Under the pieces are notes generated by a model. The model saw only the letters and a list, made by a program, of their open reading frames with translations, was not told the DNA's origin and made no database searches. Shown piece after piece: positions 24,527 through 33,019 of a stretch of 55,380 nucleotides of DNA. Every line of letters starts with the position of its first letter. The first letter of the stretch is position 1. The stretch lies in assembly GCA_937877655.1 (NCBI GenBank), contig CALFJC010000050.1, forward strand, positions 1 through 55,380, read 5' to 3'. The translations under genes and the position numbers were made by a program. Source of the stretch: an uncultured Selenomonadales bacterium (GTDB lineage Bacteria > Bacillota > Negativicutes > Selenomonadales > Selenomonadaceae).

Positions 24527-24973
24527 TTAACTTTCCGCCACTTCGATTTTGATTTTTGTGGAAACTTCGGGATGCAATTTGATAACCGCTTCATAAATTC
24601 CCGCGCCCGTCACGTCGCCTTGAATAGAAATTTTCCGCTTGTCGACATTGAGCGAATGATTTTCCTTGAGAACTCTCGCAACGTCCGAGCCCGTAACCGA
24701 GCCGAAAAGTTTTCCGTCCTTGCCGACACGCACAGGAATTTTCACGGAAATTTTTTCGAGCTGCGCCCCCAAAAGTTTCGCCTCATCAGCTTCTTGACGA
24801 GCCTTGCGCGCCTTATTTTCCGCCTTGACTTTCGCAGAATTTAAATTCGCAACGTTCGCTTCAACCGCCAATTTTCTCGGCAAAAGATAATTGCGCCCGT
24901 AGCCGTCCGAAACTTCGACAACGTCTCCTTTCGCGCCAACTTTTTTAACATCTTCCTGCAGGATAACTTTCAT
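24527..24973 (-). CDS. rplI: 50S ribosomal protein L9
   Basis: 148 aa, normal length. MKVILQEDVKKVGAKGDVVEV and GYGRNYLLPRKLAVEA are the N-domain signature, followed by the long connecting helix and the C-domain (FGSVTGSDVARVL, KRKISIQGDVTGAGIYEAVIKLHPEVSTKIKIEV). GGAGGG precedes the ATG. Confidence 0.97.
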   Translation of the reverse strand: MKVILQEDVKKVGAKGDVVEVSDGYGRNYLLPRKLAVEANVANLNSAKVKAENKARKARQEADEAKLLGAQLEKISVKIPVRVGKDGKLFGSVTGSDVARVLKENHSLNVDKRKISIQGDVTGAGIYEAVIKLHPEVSTKIKIEVAES

Positions 24974-25170
24974 TTCAAAAATCCCTCCAAAAATTTTACT
25001 CGCGCAAGTCTATCAAAAAACGGGCGGCTTGTAAATAAAAAAGGCATTCGCTGAAAATTTTATGATTCTAAGTCTTTCGCAACTGAAAATTATATGGTAG
25101 AATTGCCAAAGCAGGTTGAAGAAAATTTTTCATCACGAAAATCTTGAATAAAATTGATGGAGGAATGAAT

Positions 25171-26361
25171 GTGTTTGAACTTGATGACAACACTTTAGAC
25201 CAGTTCGCGAAAATTAAAGTTATCGGCGTGGGCGGCGGCGGCAATAACGCCGTGAATCGAATGATCTCATTGGGCTTGGAAGGCGTGGAATTTATCGCAG
25301 TCAATACCGACGCCCAAGCACTTTTGAATGCCCTTGCTCCGAAGAGAATGCAAATCGGCGAAAAACTTACTCGCGGACTCGGCGCGGGAGCTCGTCCCGA
25401 AATCGGCGAAAAAGCGGCTATGGAAAGTCGCGAAGACATTATCAACGCCCTGCGCGGCTCGGACATGGTTTTCATAACGGCGGGCATGGGCGGCGGCACA
25501 GGTACCGGCGCGGCTCCCGTCGTTGCCGAATGTGCAAGGGAAATCGGCGCGTTGACTGTCGGCGTTGTCACTCGCCCTTTTACCTTTGAAGGACCAAAGC
25601 GCAAAAAAAATGCCGACATCGGAATTGAAAATCTCAAACGCAACGTCGATACCATTATCACAATTCCAAACGACAGACTTTTGCAGGTTGTCGACAAAAA
25701 AACGCCAATGACGCAGGCTTTCACAATCGCAGATGATATTTTGCGTCAAGGCGTTAAAGGCATTTCGGATTTAATCGCCGTGCCGGGACTCGTCAATCTC
25801 GACTTCGCGGACGTAAAATCGATTATGAGTAATGCCGGCTCGGCTCTTATGGGTATCGGCGAGGCTTCGGGTGAAAATGCAACCGTCGACGCCGTAAAAG
25901 CCGCGATTGATTCTCCGCTTCTCGAAACAAGTTTGCAGGGAGCACGCGGAGTTTTGTTAAACATCATGGGCGCGACAGATTCTCTGTCCATGATGGAAGT
26001 AAACGAGGCGTCAACAACCGTTCAGGAAGCCGCGCACCCCGACGCGGAAATTATTTGGGGCGTCAGCGTCGATGAATCTCTGGGCGATAAAGTTTCCGTT
26101 ACGGTTATCGCCACACGCTTTGACGAAGAAGTTGAAGAGGAAGAAGAAGAAATTTATCAAGAACCCGTTCGCCCGACTTTCCAAGAAGAAACTCCGCCGC
26201 CGCAACCTCAACCGCAACCCGTGCGGGCTCGCGACGTTTTTAGTAAATCTCCTTTCGGGAATTTCACTTCGCCCTTCTCCAAAAACAATAACAACAATTC
26301 GCAAAGCAATAACAACAATGATTTAATCGACATTCCGCCGTGGATGCGCACTCGCAAATAA
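25171..26361 (+). CDS. ftsZ: cell division protein FtsZ
   Basis: Tubulin-like GTPase that forms the cytokinetic ring, about 396 aa. It has IKVIGVGGGGNNAVNRM, the tubulin signature GMGGGTGTGAAPV, the T7-loop region LVNLDFADVKSIMSNAGSALMGIG, a variable Glu/Pro/Asn-rich linker and the conserved C-terminal tail IDIPPWMRTRK that binds FtsA or SepF. GGAGGA fixes the start at the GTG at 25171; the ATG two codons earlier is too close. A -10-like TAGAAT at 25098 may be the promoter. No ftsA or ftsQ is adjacent; the gene stands alone and ends at a strong terminator. Confidence 0.97.
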   Translation: MFELDDNTLDQFAKIKVIGVGGGGNNAVNRMISLGLEGVEFIAVNTDAQALLNALAPKRMQIGEKLTRGLGAGARPEIGEKAAMESREDIINALRGSDMVFITAGMGGGTGTGAAPVVAECAREIGALTVGVVTRPFTFEGPKRKKNADIGIENLKRNVDTIITIPNDRLLQVVDKKTPMTQAFTIADDILRQGVKGISDLIAVPGLVNLDFADVKSIMSNAGSALMGIGEASGENATVDAVKAAIDSPLLETSLQGARGVLLNIMGATDSLSMMEVNEASTTVQEAAHPDAEIIWGVSVDESLGDKVSVTVIATRFDEEVEEEEEEIYQEPVRPTFQEETPPPQPQPQPVRARDVFSKSPFGNFTSPFSKNNNNNSQSNNNNDLIDIPPWMRTRK

Positions 26362-26382
26362 TCTCTTCAATGAAATAAAAAT

Positions 26383-26417
26383 TCCCGTCGAAAAAATTTC
26401 TCGGCGGGAGTTTTTTT
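26383..26417. terminator. ftsZ terminator, bidirectional
   Basis: TCCCGTCGA (26383-26391) pairs with TCGGCGGGA (26401-26409, one T-G), then seven T; the left side is A-rich. An AT repeat (two copies of 'ggaactag', 26421-26440) follows directly. Confidence 0.8.
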
Positions 26418-26447
26418 AATTAGGAACTAGGAACTAGGAATCAGTTC

Positions 26448-27701
26448 CTATTCTTCGGCTCGCGGTACCAAATCCGAAGGTTTTAATTTTCCTTCCTTCT
26501 TTCGCTCGGCAAATTCGGCGGTCGCAGTGAAAAGCGCGTCGCTCGAAGAATTTAAAGCCGTCTCGCAAGAATCTTGCAACACGCCGATTATAAAGCCTAC
26601 GCCGACAACCTGCATTGCAAGATCATTATCAATGCCGAAACTCGAACAGGCAACGGGAATCAAAAGCAATGAGCCGCCCGCTACGCCCGAAGCTCCGCAA
26701 GCCCCGACCGTCGAAATTATGCAGAGCAAAAGAGCCGTCGGCATGTCAACAGAAATTCCCAACGTGTGCGCCGCCGCCAAACTCAAAACCGCTATCGTTA
26801 TCGACGCGCCCGCCATGTTTATCGTTGCGCCGAGCGGTATCGAAATCGAATATAAATCTTCGTTCAGCCCCAAACGTTTGCATAAACTCATGTTGACGGG
26901 AATATTTGCCGCACTCGACCGCGTAAAAAATGCATAAAGCCCGCTCTCTTTCAAAGTTGCCAAAACCAAAGGATAAGGATTCATTCCGAGTTTGATAAAA
27001 ACAATTATCGGATTCATGATAAGTGCCACGCTGAAAAATGCGCCCAAAAGTACCGCCAAAAGTTTTGCGTAGCCCAAAAGTGCATCAACGCCGCTCGTCG
27101 CTATCGCGTCCGCCACCAAGCCCATTATGCCGAAAGGCGCAAATCGAATTACCCATTGCACAACTTTTGTTACCGCCTTCGCCAAATCGGCAAGCACCGT
27201 GTGAAGTTCATCGCCCGCATGTCGGAACGCCAAACCCATTATCACGCCCCATGCCAATATTCCGATATAATTTGCCGTCGTCAGCGCGTGTATCGGATTG
27301 TCAACGACATTCATTATTACGTTTTGCAAAACTTCGATTATTCCGCCCGGCGGAGAAATTGTCGTGTCCGCGTCGATTTGCAATTTTAATGTCGTCGGAA
27401 ATAAAAATGATGCCGTGACCGCCACGAGTGACGCCAAAAATGTTCCGATAACGTAAAGCTGAATTATCGGTTTCATCGTCGCGTTCGACTCCGAGCGTTG
27501 ACTCATCGCATTCATAACCAATACGAAAACCAAAATCGGCGCGACGCCCTTTAATGCGTTGACGAAAAGTTTTCCGAAAACCGCAATGACGGGAACGACT
27601 GCCGGCACGAATAACGCCAGCAGAATTCCTATCAGCAAACCTATGGCAATTAATTTTATAAGTGCTGTTTCGCCATAGACTTTTGTAACTTTGGATAACA
27701 A
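26448..27701 (-). CDS. sstT: serine/threonine:sodium symporter SstT
   Basis: A 417-aa inner-membrane Na+-coupled importer of serine and threonine (DAACS family). About eight membrane segments are visible. RSSAANIPVNM is the serine-rich hairpin signature, followed by SIPLGATINMAGASITIAVL and GACGASGVAGGSLLLIPVA, all diagnostic for SstT. TTG start at 27701 with GGAGGA 6-8 nt upstream. The promoter overlaps the carD terminator. Confidence 0.93.
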   Translation of the reverse strand: MLSKVTKVYGETALIKLIAIGLLIGILLALFVPAVVPVIAVFGKLFVNALKGVAPILVFVLVMNAMSQRSESNATMKPIIQLYVIGTFLASLVAVTASFLFPTTLKLQIDADTTISPPGGIIEVLQNVIMNVVDNPIHALTTANYIGILAWGVIMGLAFRHAGDELHTVLADLAKAVTKVVQWVIRFAPFGIMGLVADAIATSGVDALLGYAKLLAVLLGAFFSVALIMNPIIVFIKLGMNPYPLVLATLKESGLYAFFTRSSAANIPVNMSLCKRLGLNEDLYSISIPLGATINMAGASITIAVLSLAAAHTLGISVDMPTALLLCIISTVGACGASGVAGGSLLLIPVACSSFGIDNDLAMQVVGVGFIIGVLQDSCETALNSSSDALFTATAEFAERKKEGKLKPSDLVPRAEE

Positions 27702-27728
27702 TTTACATCCTCCTCAATGAAAAATAAA

Positions 27729-27753
27729 AATCGGTTGCATTATACAACCGATT
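27729..27753 (-). terminator. carD terminator
   Basis: A perfect 9-bp stem AATCGGTTG/CAACCGATT (27729-27737, 27745-27753) with a 7-nt loop, followed on the minus strand by TTTATTTTT. Confidence 0.7.
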
Positions 27754-27767
27754 CAAACTATCTGCAA
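27739..27767 (-). promoter_or_regulatory. sstT promoter embedded in the carD terminator
   Basis: On the minus strand, TTGCAG (27762-27767), a 17-bp spacer and TATAAT (27739-27744). The -10 lies in the loop of the carD terminator hairpin, so the two elements share the same bases. Confidence 0.6.
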
Positions 27768-27770
27768 ATT

Positions 27771-28256
27771 TCATTTCTCTTCAATGCCAATCAGATCGTC
27801 GACCCAAGCAGTAATTTCTTCGGGCGATTTTTCACAGACATAGACAAGCTCCGTGATTAAGAGTTGCCGAGAAAGATCCAACAACTTTTTTTCGCCGCTC
27901 GAAACTTTTTTCTTGCTGTTTTGCCGCGTCAAATTCCTCGCAACCGCCGCCGCTTCCAAAATATCTCCGCTTTTCAGCCGCTCAAGGTTCGTGTGAAACT
28001 TTTTGTTCCAACTGCCTTGTAACTGCTCCGTCTCGGCTTGCAAAACCTTGATGACTTCTTCAACCTGCGCGGGATTGATAATTTCGCGTAAGCCGACTTC
28101 TTCCACCTTGTCGACAGGCAGCATAAGTTTCATGTCACCCATCGGAAGGCGAAAAACATAGTAAGAATTCTTAACGCCTCCCACTTCATTTTCTTCAATT
28201 CGCGTAATTTCGCCGGCACCGTGCATCGGATAAACAAATTTGTCGCCGATATTCAA
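27771..28256 (-). CDS. CarD family transcription regulator
   Basis: 161 aa. The N-terminal CarD/TRCF RNA-polymerase-interaction domain is MNIGDKFVYPMHGAGEITRIEE... PMGDMKLMLPVDKVEEVGLR. The helical C-domain (SWNKKFHTNLERLKSGDILEAAAVARNL) is the DNA-binding part. CarD proteins stabilise RNA polymerase open complexes. Start: TTG at 28256, set by AGGAGGTGG about 8 nt upstream; an ATG between them is out of frame and stops at once. Confidence 0.92.
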   Translation of the reverse strand: MNIGDKFVYPMHGAGEITRIEENEVGGVKNSYYVFRLPMGDMKLMLPVDKVEEVGLREIINPAQVEEVIKVLQAETEQLQGSWNKKFHTNLERLKSGDILEAAAVARNLTRQNSKKKVSSGEKKLLDLSRQLLITELVYVCEKSPEEITAWVDDLIGIEEK

Positions 28257-28373
28257 CTCATGCCACCTCCTGCGATAAAATTTTTTACATTCTATCAAAA
28301 TCGCCGCGCAATGTAAAGGAACGGCGCGAACAATAAAAAAAGATCCCGCCGATTGACAGGGAAATTTCTTTTT

Positions 28374-28407
28374 CATTACTCATTGCTAATTACTCATTGC
28401 TAATTAC
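28374..28407. repeat. AT repeat 'cattactcattgctaatta'
   Basis: Two tandem copies of 'attactcattgcta'. The same words form the signal-peptide coding region of the zinc-binding lipoprotein (19.9 kb) and resemble repeats at 24.38, 26.42 and 44.53 kb. Confidence 0.6.
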
Positions 28408-28433
28408 AAAAAAAATCCCGCCTTTCGACGGGA
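28408..28433 (-). terminator. terminator of the cydC-like to LCP operon
   Basis: On the minus strand, TCCCGTC pairs with GGCGGGA around loop GAAA (28416-28433), followed by eight T. It is immediately downstream of the LCP stop. Confidence 0.8.
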
Positions 28434-28443
28434 GATTTTTATT

Positions 28444-29532
28444 TCAAAGTTCATTTTCCGATAAATCGAATTGCCGACGCTCGATATAGTCCATCAAGCG
28501 CAAATCTTTTTCTAAATGAAAGTTCACGTCGTAATAATCGGCGTCATTGCCGGGCATATACTCATATGCAAGCCGCTCGAAATGCTTTTTGCTCGCTTTG
28601 AAGTCCAGATTATCCCGAACAACATTTCCAAGCCGCTCGGCATTCGGAATAAGATAGCTGACGTTGTCAATGTATTGCAACCAGCCGGGCACGACGCCCG
28701 TTTTGATATTTCCGTCCGCCTCTGCCTTTTTCAGCGAGCCAGCCGCCGCCAACATCTCACTTGAAGTCAAATCTGTATCAATCGCCTTGACTGCCACGCT
28801 CAACAGCTCCGGAATTTTAATTAACATGCTCGGTTCACTCAATCTGTCCGCGCAGGCTTTCATAAATTCCTGTTGACGACGAACGCGCCCGACATCTCCT
28901 TCTGCGTCACGAAATCTTACGAATTGTATCGCCGTATCGCCGTCCAAATGCTGAAGTCCTTGCTTTATATCGATTATCAAGCCGCCGTCGTCGTCCCACG
29001 GGTCTTCGTAATGCATTTCGCGTTCAACGTAAACATCTACGCCGCCCATCGCGTCAATTACTTCAGAAAATCGCGATTTGTTTATCGTAACGTAATGATC
29101 AATCTCAATTCCAAGAAAATCTTCAACCGTTTCACGCGCCAATTTCTCTCCGCCGTATGCATACGCCGCATTTATCTTCTGATAGCCGTGTTTTTCGATA
29201 TAAACCAGTGTATCTCGCGGAATTGTAAGGAGCGACGCGCCTTTATCCGATAAATTCAAAACCATCAACGTATCCGAACGCCCGACATCATCTTTGCGAT
29301 TGTCTACGCCCAAAATCATTATCGTTGTCGGCTTGCGAAAGGTCGGAAGGATTGTTTCGCCCGTGACTTTCGCCTTAAAATCGTCTTTCAGCCGCGTGAA
29401 GTCCGAATTAAAGCCCAGATGAGTCAGCGAGCCGATGATTATAAAAAAACAAATTATGAATGACCAAAATAATTTCCGATTGCGCATCTTCCTAAGCATT
29501 TTGCGCCGCCTTTCCTCCAAACGTTCGCGCAT
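28444..29532 (-). CDS. LytR-CpsA-Psr (LCP) family protein
   Basis: 362 aa. An N-terminal Arg-rich cytoplasmic stretch, one membrane helix (LFWSFIICFFIIIGSLTHLGF), then an extracytoplasmic LCP domain: TTIMILGVDNRKDDVGRSDTLMVLNL, LLTIPRDTLV, YQKINAAYAYGG, GGVDVYVE, HLDGDTAIQFVRFRDAEGDVGRVRRQQEF. LCP enzymes transfer polyprenyl-linked glycopolymers to the cell wall; the conserved Asp and Arg residues are present. Start ATG 29532 follows AAGGAGGTG; a TTG at 29553 would be upstream of the Shine-Dalgarno. Last gene of a four-gene minus-strand operon. Confidence 0.92.
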   Translation of the reverse strand: MRERLEERRRKMLRKMRNRKLFWSFIICFFIIIGSLTHLGFNSDFTRLKDDFKAKVTGETILPTFRKPTTIMILGVDNRKDDVGRSDTLMVLNLSDKGASLLTIPRDTLVYIEKHGYQKINAAYAYGGEKLARETVEDFLGIEIDHYVTINKSRFSEVIDAMGGVDVYVEREMHYEDPWDDDGGLIIDIKQGLQHLDGDTAIQFVRFRDAEGDVGRVRRQQEFMKACADRLSEPSMLIKIPELLSVAVKAIDTDLTSSEMLAAAGSLKKAEADGNIKTGVVPGWLQYIDNVSYLIPNAERLGNVVRDNLDFKASKKHFERLAYEYMPGNDADYYDVNFHLEKDLRLMDYIERRQFDLSENEL

Positions 29533-29573
29533 AACCTTTTCACCTCCTTTCAATGCAGGCGATGAAATTTTTG

Positions 29574-30101
29574 TTAAAATCTAAGCGAAGTTTTAAGCTT
29601 TGTCAAGTCAATATCGGTAGAAATTTCGGGATGTTTTTTCAAAAAATTCTGCTCGGCTTCGGGCGCGGCAATAAAATTTGTCAGACGACCGACTTTCACG
29701 AAACATTTGCGAATAATTTTGTTGTTCGGGTCGTTTATCGTCAAGCAAGCCTTCGATACAACGGGCTCTCTGCCGCGATTGGCGATAAAATTCAAGTGCA
29801 ACTCGACTTGCGGTTCATCTTCGCCCAAATTGTAGTAAACGCCCAAATTATTTTCCGCGTAGGGATTGAGAACGTTGAAAAGAATGTCCATCAGCATTGA
29901 TAAATCCATTTTTTTGGGATTGAATTCGATTTCGACGCTTGAAATGTCTTCCAAAACCTGCGGCTCGTGATTTACATAGCTGTGAACGTTTTTTGCGGCG
30001 GCTTTTCCGACTAAAACATTCACGACGCCCGGCAAGTCGTTAAAAATCTCCTGCAACTCGGCGACATTGCCTCCGCTGAAATAAATTTTCTTAGTGTACA
30101 A
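29574..30101 (-). CDS. MsrA-like protein lacking the catalytic cysteine
   Basis: 175 aa. The spacing of IYFSGGNVAELQEIFNDLPGV, VEIEFNPKKMDLSMLMDILF and LNPYAENN resembles peptide methionine-S-sulfoxide reductase A (GCFWGxExxF, V.Y.P...S...LL..F...HDPT). The nucleophilic Cys of the GCFW motif is absent: FSGGNV stands in its place. Enzymatic activity is therefore not expected; a binding or regulatory role is possible. Start TTG at 30101, preceded by GGGGAG. It sits 13 bp after the zinc-ribbon gene. The family assignment is tentative. Confidence 0.6.
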   Translation of the reverse strand: MYTKKIYFSGGNVAELQEIFNDLPGVVNVLVGKAAAKNVHSYVNHEPQVLEDISSVEIEFNPKKMDLSMLMDILFNVLNPYAENNLGVYYNLGEDEPQVELHLNFIANRGREPVVSKACLTINDPNNKIIRKCFVKVGRLTNFIAAPEAEQNFLKKHPEISTDIDLTKLKTSLRF

Positions 30102-30114
30102 GATTTATCTCCCC

Positions 30115-30381
30115 TTAAATAAATTTTAAATCCTCCGGCAAGGCAGAAATTATTTTTTTTCGCGCATTTTCATTGGTTAAAATCACTCGCGAAAGCCAAA
30201 AAGCACTTCGGCAGTCTTCACACCAAAAAGCTCCCCAACCATAATCATTATTCGTTTCTGAAACTATGTAAGCGTCTTTAAAATTGTGCCCGCCGCATTT
30301 CGGACAAGTCGGCTCGCGCCCGCCGACATATTCGCAAAGAGTATCAATCCATTTTTGCCGCCGATTTTTCTTTTTAGCCAC
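30115..30381 (-). CDS. small zinc-ribbon protein, unknown function
   Basis: 88 aa. A basic N-terminus (AKKKNRRQKW), then CPKCGG and WCEDC as a four-Cys zinc site with aromatic residues between (NDYGWGAFW). It resembles short predicted nucleic-acid-binding zinc ribbons but I recognise no named family. GTG start at 30381, one base after the upstream ABC stop, with AAGGAAGG spaced 6 nt. Translationally coupled to the CydC-like gene. Confidence 0.75.
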   Translation of the reverse strand: MAKKKNRRQKWIDTLCEYVGGREPTCPKCGGHNFKDAYIVSETNNDYGWGAFWCEDCRSAFWLSRVILTNENARKKIISALPEDLKFI

Positions 30382-30382
30382 T

Positions 30383-31846
30383 TCAAACCTTCCTTTCGAC
30401 GATTTTTCCGATTTCAAGACGCCCAAGCTCCGAAAAATAATTTGAATCGTGCGTGATGATTATCAGCGTGCGATTTTTTGTCGCCAAAATCAGATTTTCT
30501 ACCAACTTTTCCGCGCAGATTTTATCCAAGCCGGCCGTCGGCTCGTCCAGGATTAAAATTTCCGCGTCTTTTGCCAATGCCAACGCGATTTGCAGACGAT
30601 TTCTTTCGCCGCCCGATAAATTCGCGCCGTCTTCGCCTATCGGAGCGTCAATATCAAAATTTTCAAGCCCGCAAATTTTTAGTGCCGATAAAATTTTTTC
30701 GTCGGAAATATTTTCATTGAGCATTTCAAAATTTGCCCGAATCGACGCGGAGAAAATGTAATTTGTAAACGTCGCGGCAGAAATTTTCCCGCCGAGCGCA
30801 ACGGTTCCGTTATCGGGCTGAAAAAGTTTCATCAACAGATAAAGCAAAGTGGTTTTGCCCGCGCCACTCTCGCCGACAATCGCAATTTTCTCGCCGCGTT
30901 CAATCGTCAAATTAAAATCGTCAAAAATTTTCTCGTCGCCGTAGCCGAAACTCAAATTTCTAATCTCAACGACTTTATCGGTCGGAAAAATCTGCGCGGG
31001 AAAAATTTTTTTATCGTTAGGAACTTTCACGGCACGAATTTTTTTCAAAGTGCGAATTGCGGTCGGGATTTGGCTAAAAATTTCGATCGTCGCCAAGAAA
31101 ATTAAACTCCAAACCGTCAAAGCGATTGTATCAGCAACGGCGGCGAGTTTCAACAGCAAAAAAAATAATCCCGCCGCATTAAAAACCTTAAAAGCAGTGT
31201 CGAGATTAATTTTGCGCGTCGTGACTTTGAAATTTTCTTCGCCGAAGTGTTCAGCCGCTTGATTCAAGCTTTTAACGGCAGGTTTTGTGCCGAAAATGTT
31301 TAATTCGTCTCGTCCGTCGTTGAAGTCCAAAATTTTTTCGCGATAATCGGAGTCATCGGCAGTTTTTATATCAATCTGCGCGGCTAAGATTATGTTGGCA
31401 AGGAAAATTATCGGAAAAAGCGGTTCGCGCAGGAAAAATGTTAATAAAATTGTCACGAGCGCGGCGGTTGACAGCGGCAAAACCACTCGCGGCAGAAAAT
31501 CTTTCAACAAATCGGCGGAGACTGTTAAGGAATGCAAAAGTTCTCCTTCATGCGAACGCCCCAACTTCAACGGCAAGAGTTTTGCGGCTCTGAAAAAAAT
31601 TTTTCCGCGCAGGTCGTCCAAAAATCGGAAAATTATCTTATGCGCTATGAATCTGTCGGCATAACGGAGCGCGGCGCGTGAAATTCCTGCCGTTCGTACC
31701 AAAGTTATGCCGATTGAGAGCGAACTTAGCGGCGGATGCAGTGCGGAGGTTGCGATAAGCCAAGCTGAAGCCGCCAAAAGCAAAATTTCACTCAATGCGG
31801 CGGAGATATTTGCGAAAATTGCGGGCAAAAACCTTTTCAAACTCAT
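30383..31846 (-). CDS. CydC-like ABC half-transporter with degenerate nucleotide-binding domain
   Basis: A 487-aa half-transporter, shorter than CydC (about 570). The membrane domain (about 1-270) has the CydC-like RAGISRAALRYADRFIAH region. The ATPase has Walker A GESGAGKTT, signature LSGGERNRLQIA, Walker B ILILDEPTAGLD and H-loop IIITHD. The Q-loop is abnormal: where the family has VPQxxxLFSAT this protein reads ATFTNYIFSAS, replacing the Gln with Phe. About 13 residues are missing just before it. CydDC exports cysteine/glutathione for cytochrome bd assembly, but no cydD, cydA or cydB is present. AAGGTG precedes the ATG. Confidence 0.72.
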   Translation of the reverse strand: MSLKRFLPAIFANISAALSEILLLAASAWLIATSALHPPLSSLSIGITLVRTAGISRAALRYADRFIAHKIIFRFLDDLRGKIFFRAAKLLPLKLGRSHEGELLHSLTVSADLLKDFLPRVVLPLSTAALVTILLTFFLREPLFPIIFLANIILAAQIDIKTADDSDYREKILDFNDGRDELNIFGTKPAVKSLNQAAEHFGEENFKVTTRKINLDTAFKVFNAAGLFFLLLKLAAVADTIALTVWSLIFLATIEIFSQIPTAIRTLKKIRAVKVPNDKKIFPAQIFPTDKVVEIRNLSFGYGDEKIFDDFNLTIERGEKIAIVGESGAGKTTLLYLLMKLFQPDNGTVALGGKISAATFTNYIFSASIRANFEMLNENISDEKILSALKICGLENFDIDAPIGEDGANLSGGERNRLQIALALAKDAEILILDEPTAGLDKICAEKLVENLILATKNRTLIIITHDSNYFSELGRLEIGKIVERKV

Positions 31847-31995
31847 TGAATCACCTTCCGAGCCGAAAAATTAGGCGCGAGTAAAAATTTTCCTGCAGAA
31901 AAATATTTTCAAAAGACATTGACAGAATCATTTTTTTTTTTATAATGCTTAAAACTTCTTATAGTGGTGAAGAAAAGGAAAGGAGGCGTTCCATC
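31847..31995. repeat. duplicated divergent intergenic region, copy 1
   Basis: About 130 bp homologous to 32948-33093. Both begin at the minus-gene Shine-Dalgarno (tcaccttccgagc), share gaaaaattag-cgcgag and continue into TTGACAGA... TATAAT and AAAGGAAAGGA. The two copies flank rbgA. Confidence 0.7.
31919..31946 (+). promoter_or_regulatory. consensus promoter with T-tract spacer (unit 1)
   Basis: TTGACA (31919-31924), a 16-bp spacer ending in ten T residues, and TATAAT (31941-31946). Both hexamers are perfect consensus. Confidence 0.85.
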
Positions 31996-32031
31996 ATGGA
32001 TGATTATGATACGGTTGGACGTAGCGATTGA
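31996..32031 (+). CDS. 11-codon sORF in a strongly expressed small unit (candidate)
   Basis: ATG with AGGAGG exactly 9 nt upstream encodes MDDYDTVGRSD and stops at TGA-TAG. An overlapping ORF in the +1 frame, 32000-32068 (22 codons, rich in Arg and Ser), ends just before the terminator. The unit has a consensus promoter and a strong terminator, so an RNA of about 150 nt is nearly certain. Whether either peptide matters, or the product is an sRNA, is not known. Confidence 0.4.
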   Translation: MDDYDTVGRSD

Positions 32032-32070
32032 TAGTTACAAACGCGGCGGACGGTCGCAATCCGATTAAAA

Positions 32071-32103
32071 AAAGCCCTTCGACAAATGTCGGAGGGTTTT
32101 TTT
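32071..32103 (+). terminator. AAAGCCCTTCG-family terminator (unit 1)
   Basis: CCCTTCGACA pairs with TGTCGGAGGG (32075-32084, 32087-32096), followed by seven T. It overlaps the end of convergent rbgA. Confidence 0.9.
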
Positions 32104-32947
32104 AATCCAAAATGACTTTTCCGAGTTTACCTGCGCGGAATTCGGATAAAACCAAGTGCAAAGCCTTATCTGTGTCGAGGACGCTGCCTTTTTTTATGCA
32201 ACCGCGTTTCAAACCGATTTTATTTAAAATTTCGTGCCCGTCGGTCGGTAAATCGGAAATTTTATAGCGTTCAATCAAACCTGCGGGGAATTTTTCGGCT
32301 AAAGTTTCAAGGAGTTTGCAAACAACGGGCTCCAAGTCGTGAATTTCATCGCTGACGGCGTAAGTCCAAGACAATTTCAGCGCAATTTCTTCATCATCAA
32401 ATTTCGGATAAAGAATGCCGGGCATATCGAGCAAATCGAGCCCGTCCGCGATTTTAATCCATTGCTTGGCGCGAGTGACGCCGGGTTTATTCTCAATTTT
32501 TGTGTGATTCATGCCCGCGAGACGATTTATCAGCGAAGATTTTCCGACATTTGGAATCCCGACAATCATAACGCGGGCTGAACGGGGTTTTGCGCCGTGT
32601 TTGGTCAATTTATGCGTCTTTTCTTCGGCTAAAGTCTTGGCAAGCGCGATTAAATTTTTAATTCCCGTTCCTTTGACGGCGTCGACTGCAACTGCGCAAA
32701 AATTTTCTTCGCGAAATTTCTTCAACCAAGCGTCCAAAAGATTTTTCGGCGCAAGATCTGCTTTACCGAGCACGATTAAACGTTTTTTATCGCCCAAAAT
32801 TTCTCTGAGCATTGGATTTTGACTGCTGAGCGGGATTCTGGCGTCCAAAAGTTCAATCACAAGGTCGACAAGCGACAAATTTTCCCGAATCAATCGCTCC
32901 GCCTTTTTCATATGCCCCGGAAACCATTGCAGAGTAGAATTTTGCAT
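32102..32947 (-). CDS. rbgA: ribosome biogenesis GTPase RbgA (YlqF)
   Basis: A 281-aa circularly permuted GTPase that acts in late 50S subunit assembly. QWFPGHMKKAERLI opens the protein. The G4-like motif GKADLAPK precedes G1 GIPNVGKSSLINRL and G3 DMPGIL, which is the permuted order diagnostic for YlqF/RbgA. The C-terminal ANTAR-like domain includes KRGCIKKGSVLDTDKA. AAGGTG precedes the ATG. Confidence 0.95.
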   Translation of the reverse strand: MQNSTLQWFPGHMKKAERLIRENLSLVDLVIELLDARIPLSSQNPMLREILGDKKRLIVLGKADLAPKNLLDAWLKKFREENFCAVAVDAVKGTGIKNLIALAKTLAEEKTHKLTKHGAKPRSARVMIVGIPNVGKSSLINRLAGMNHTKIENKPGVTRAKQWIKIADGLDLLDMPGILYPKFDDEEIALKLSWTYAVSDEIHDLEPVVCKLLETLAEKFPAGLIERYKISDLPTDGHEILNKIGLKRGCIKKGSVLDTDKALHLVLSEFRAGKLGKVILD

Positions 32948-33019
32948 AAAAAATCACCTTCCGAGCGGAAAAATTAGCCGCGAGCATCAAAAATCCTGCC
33001 GAAAAAATTTTTAAGCATA

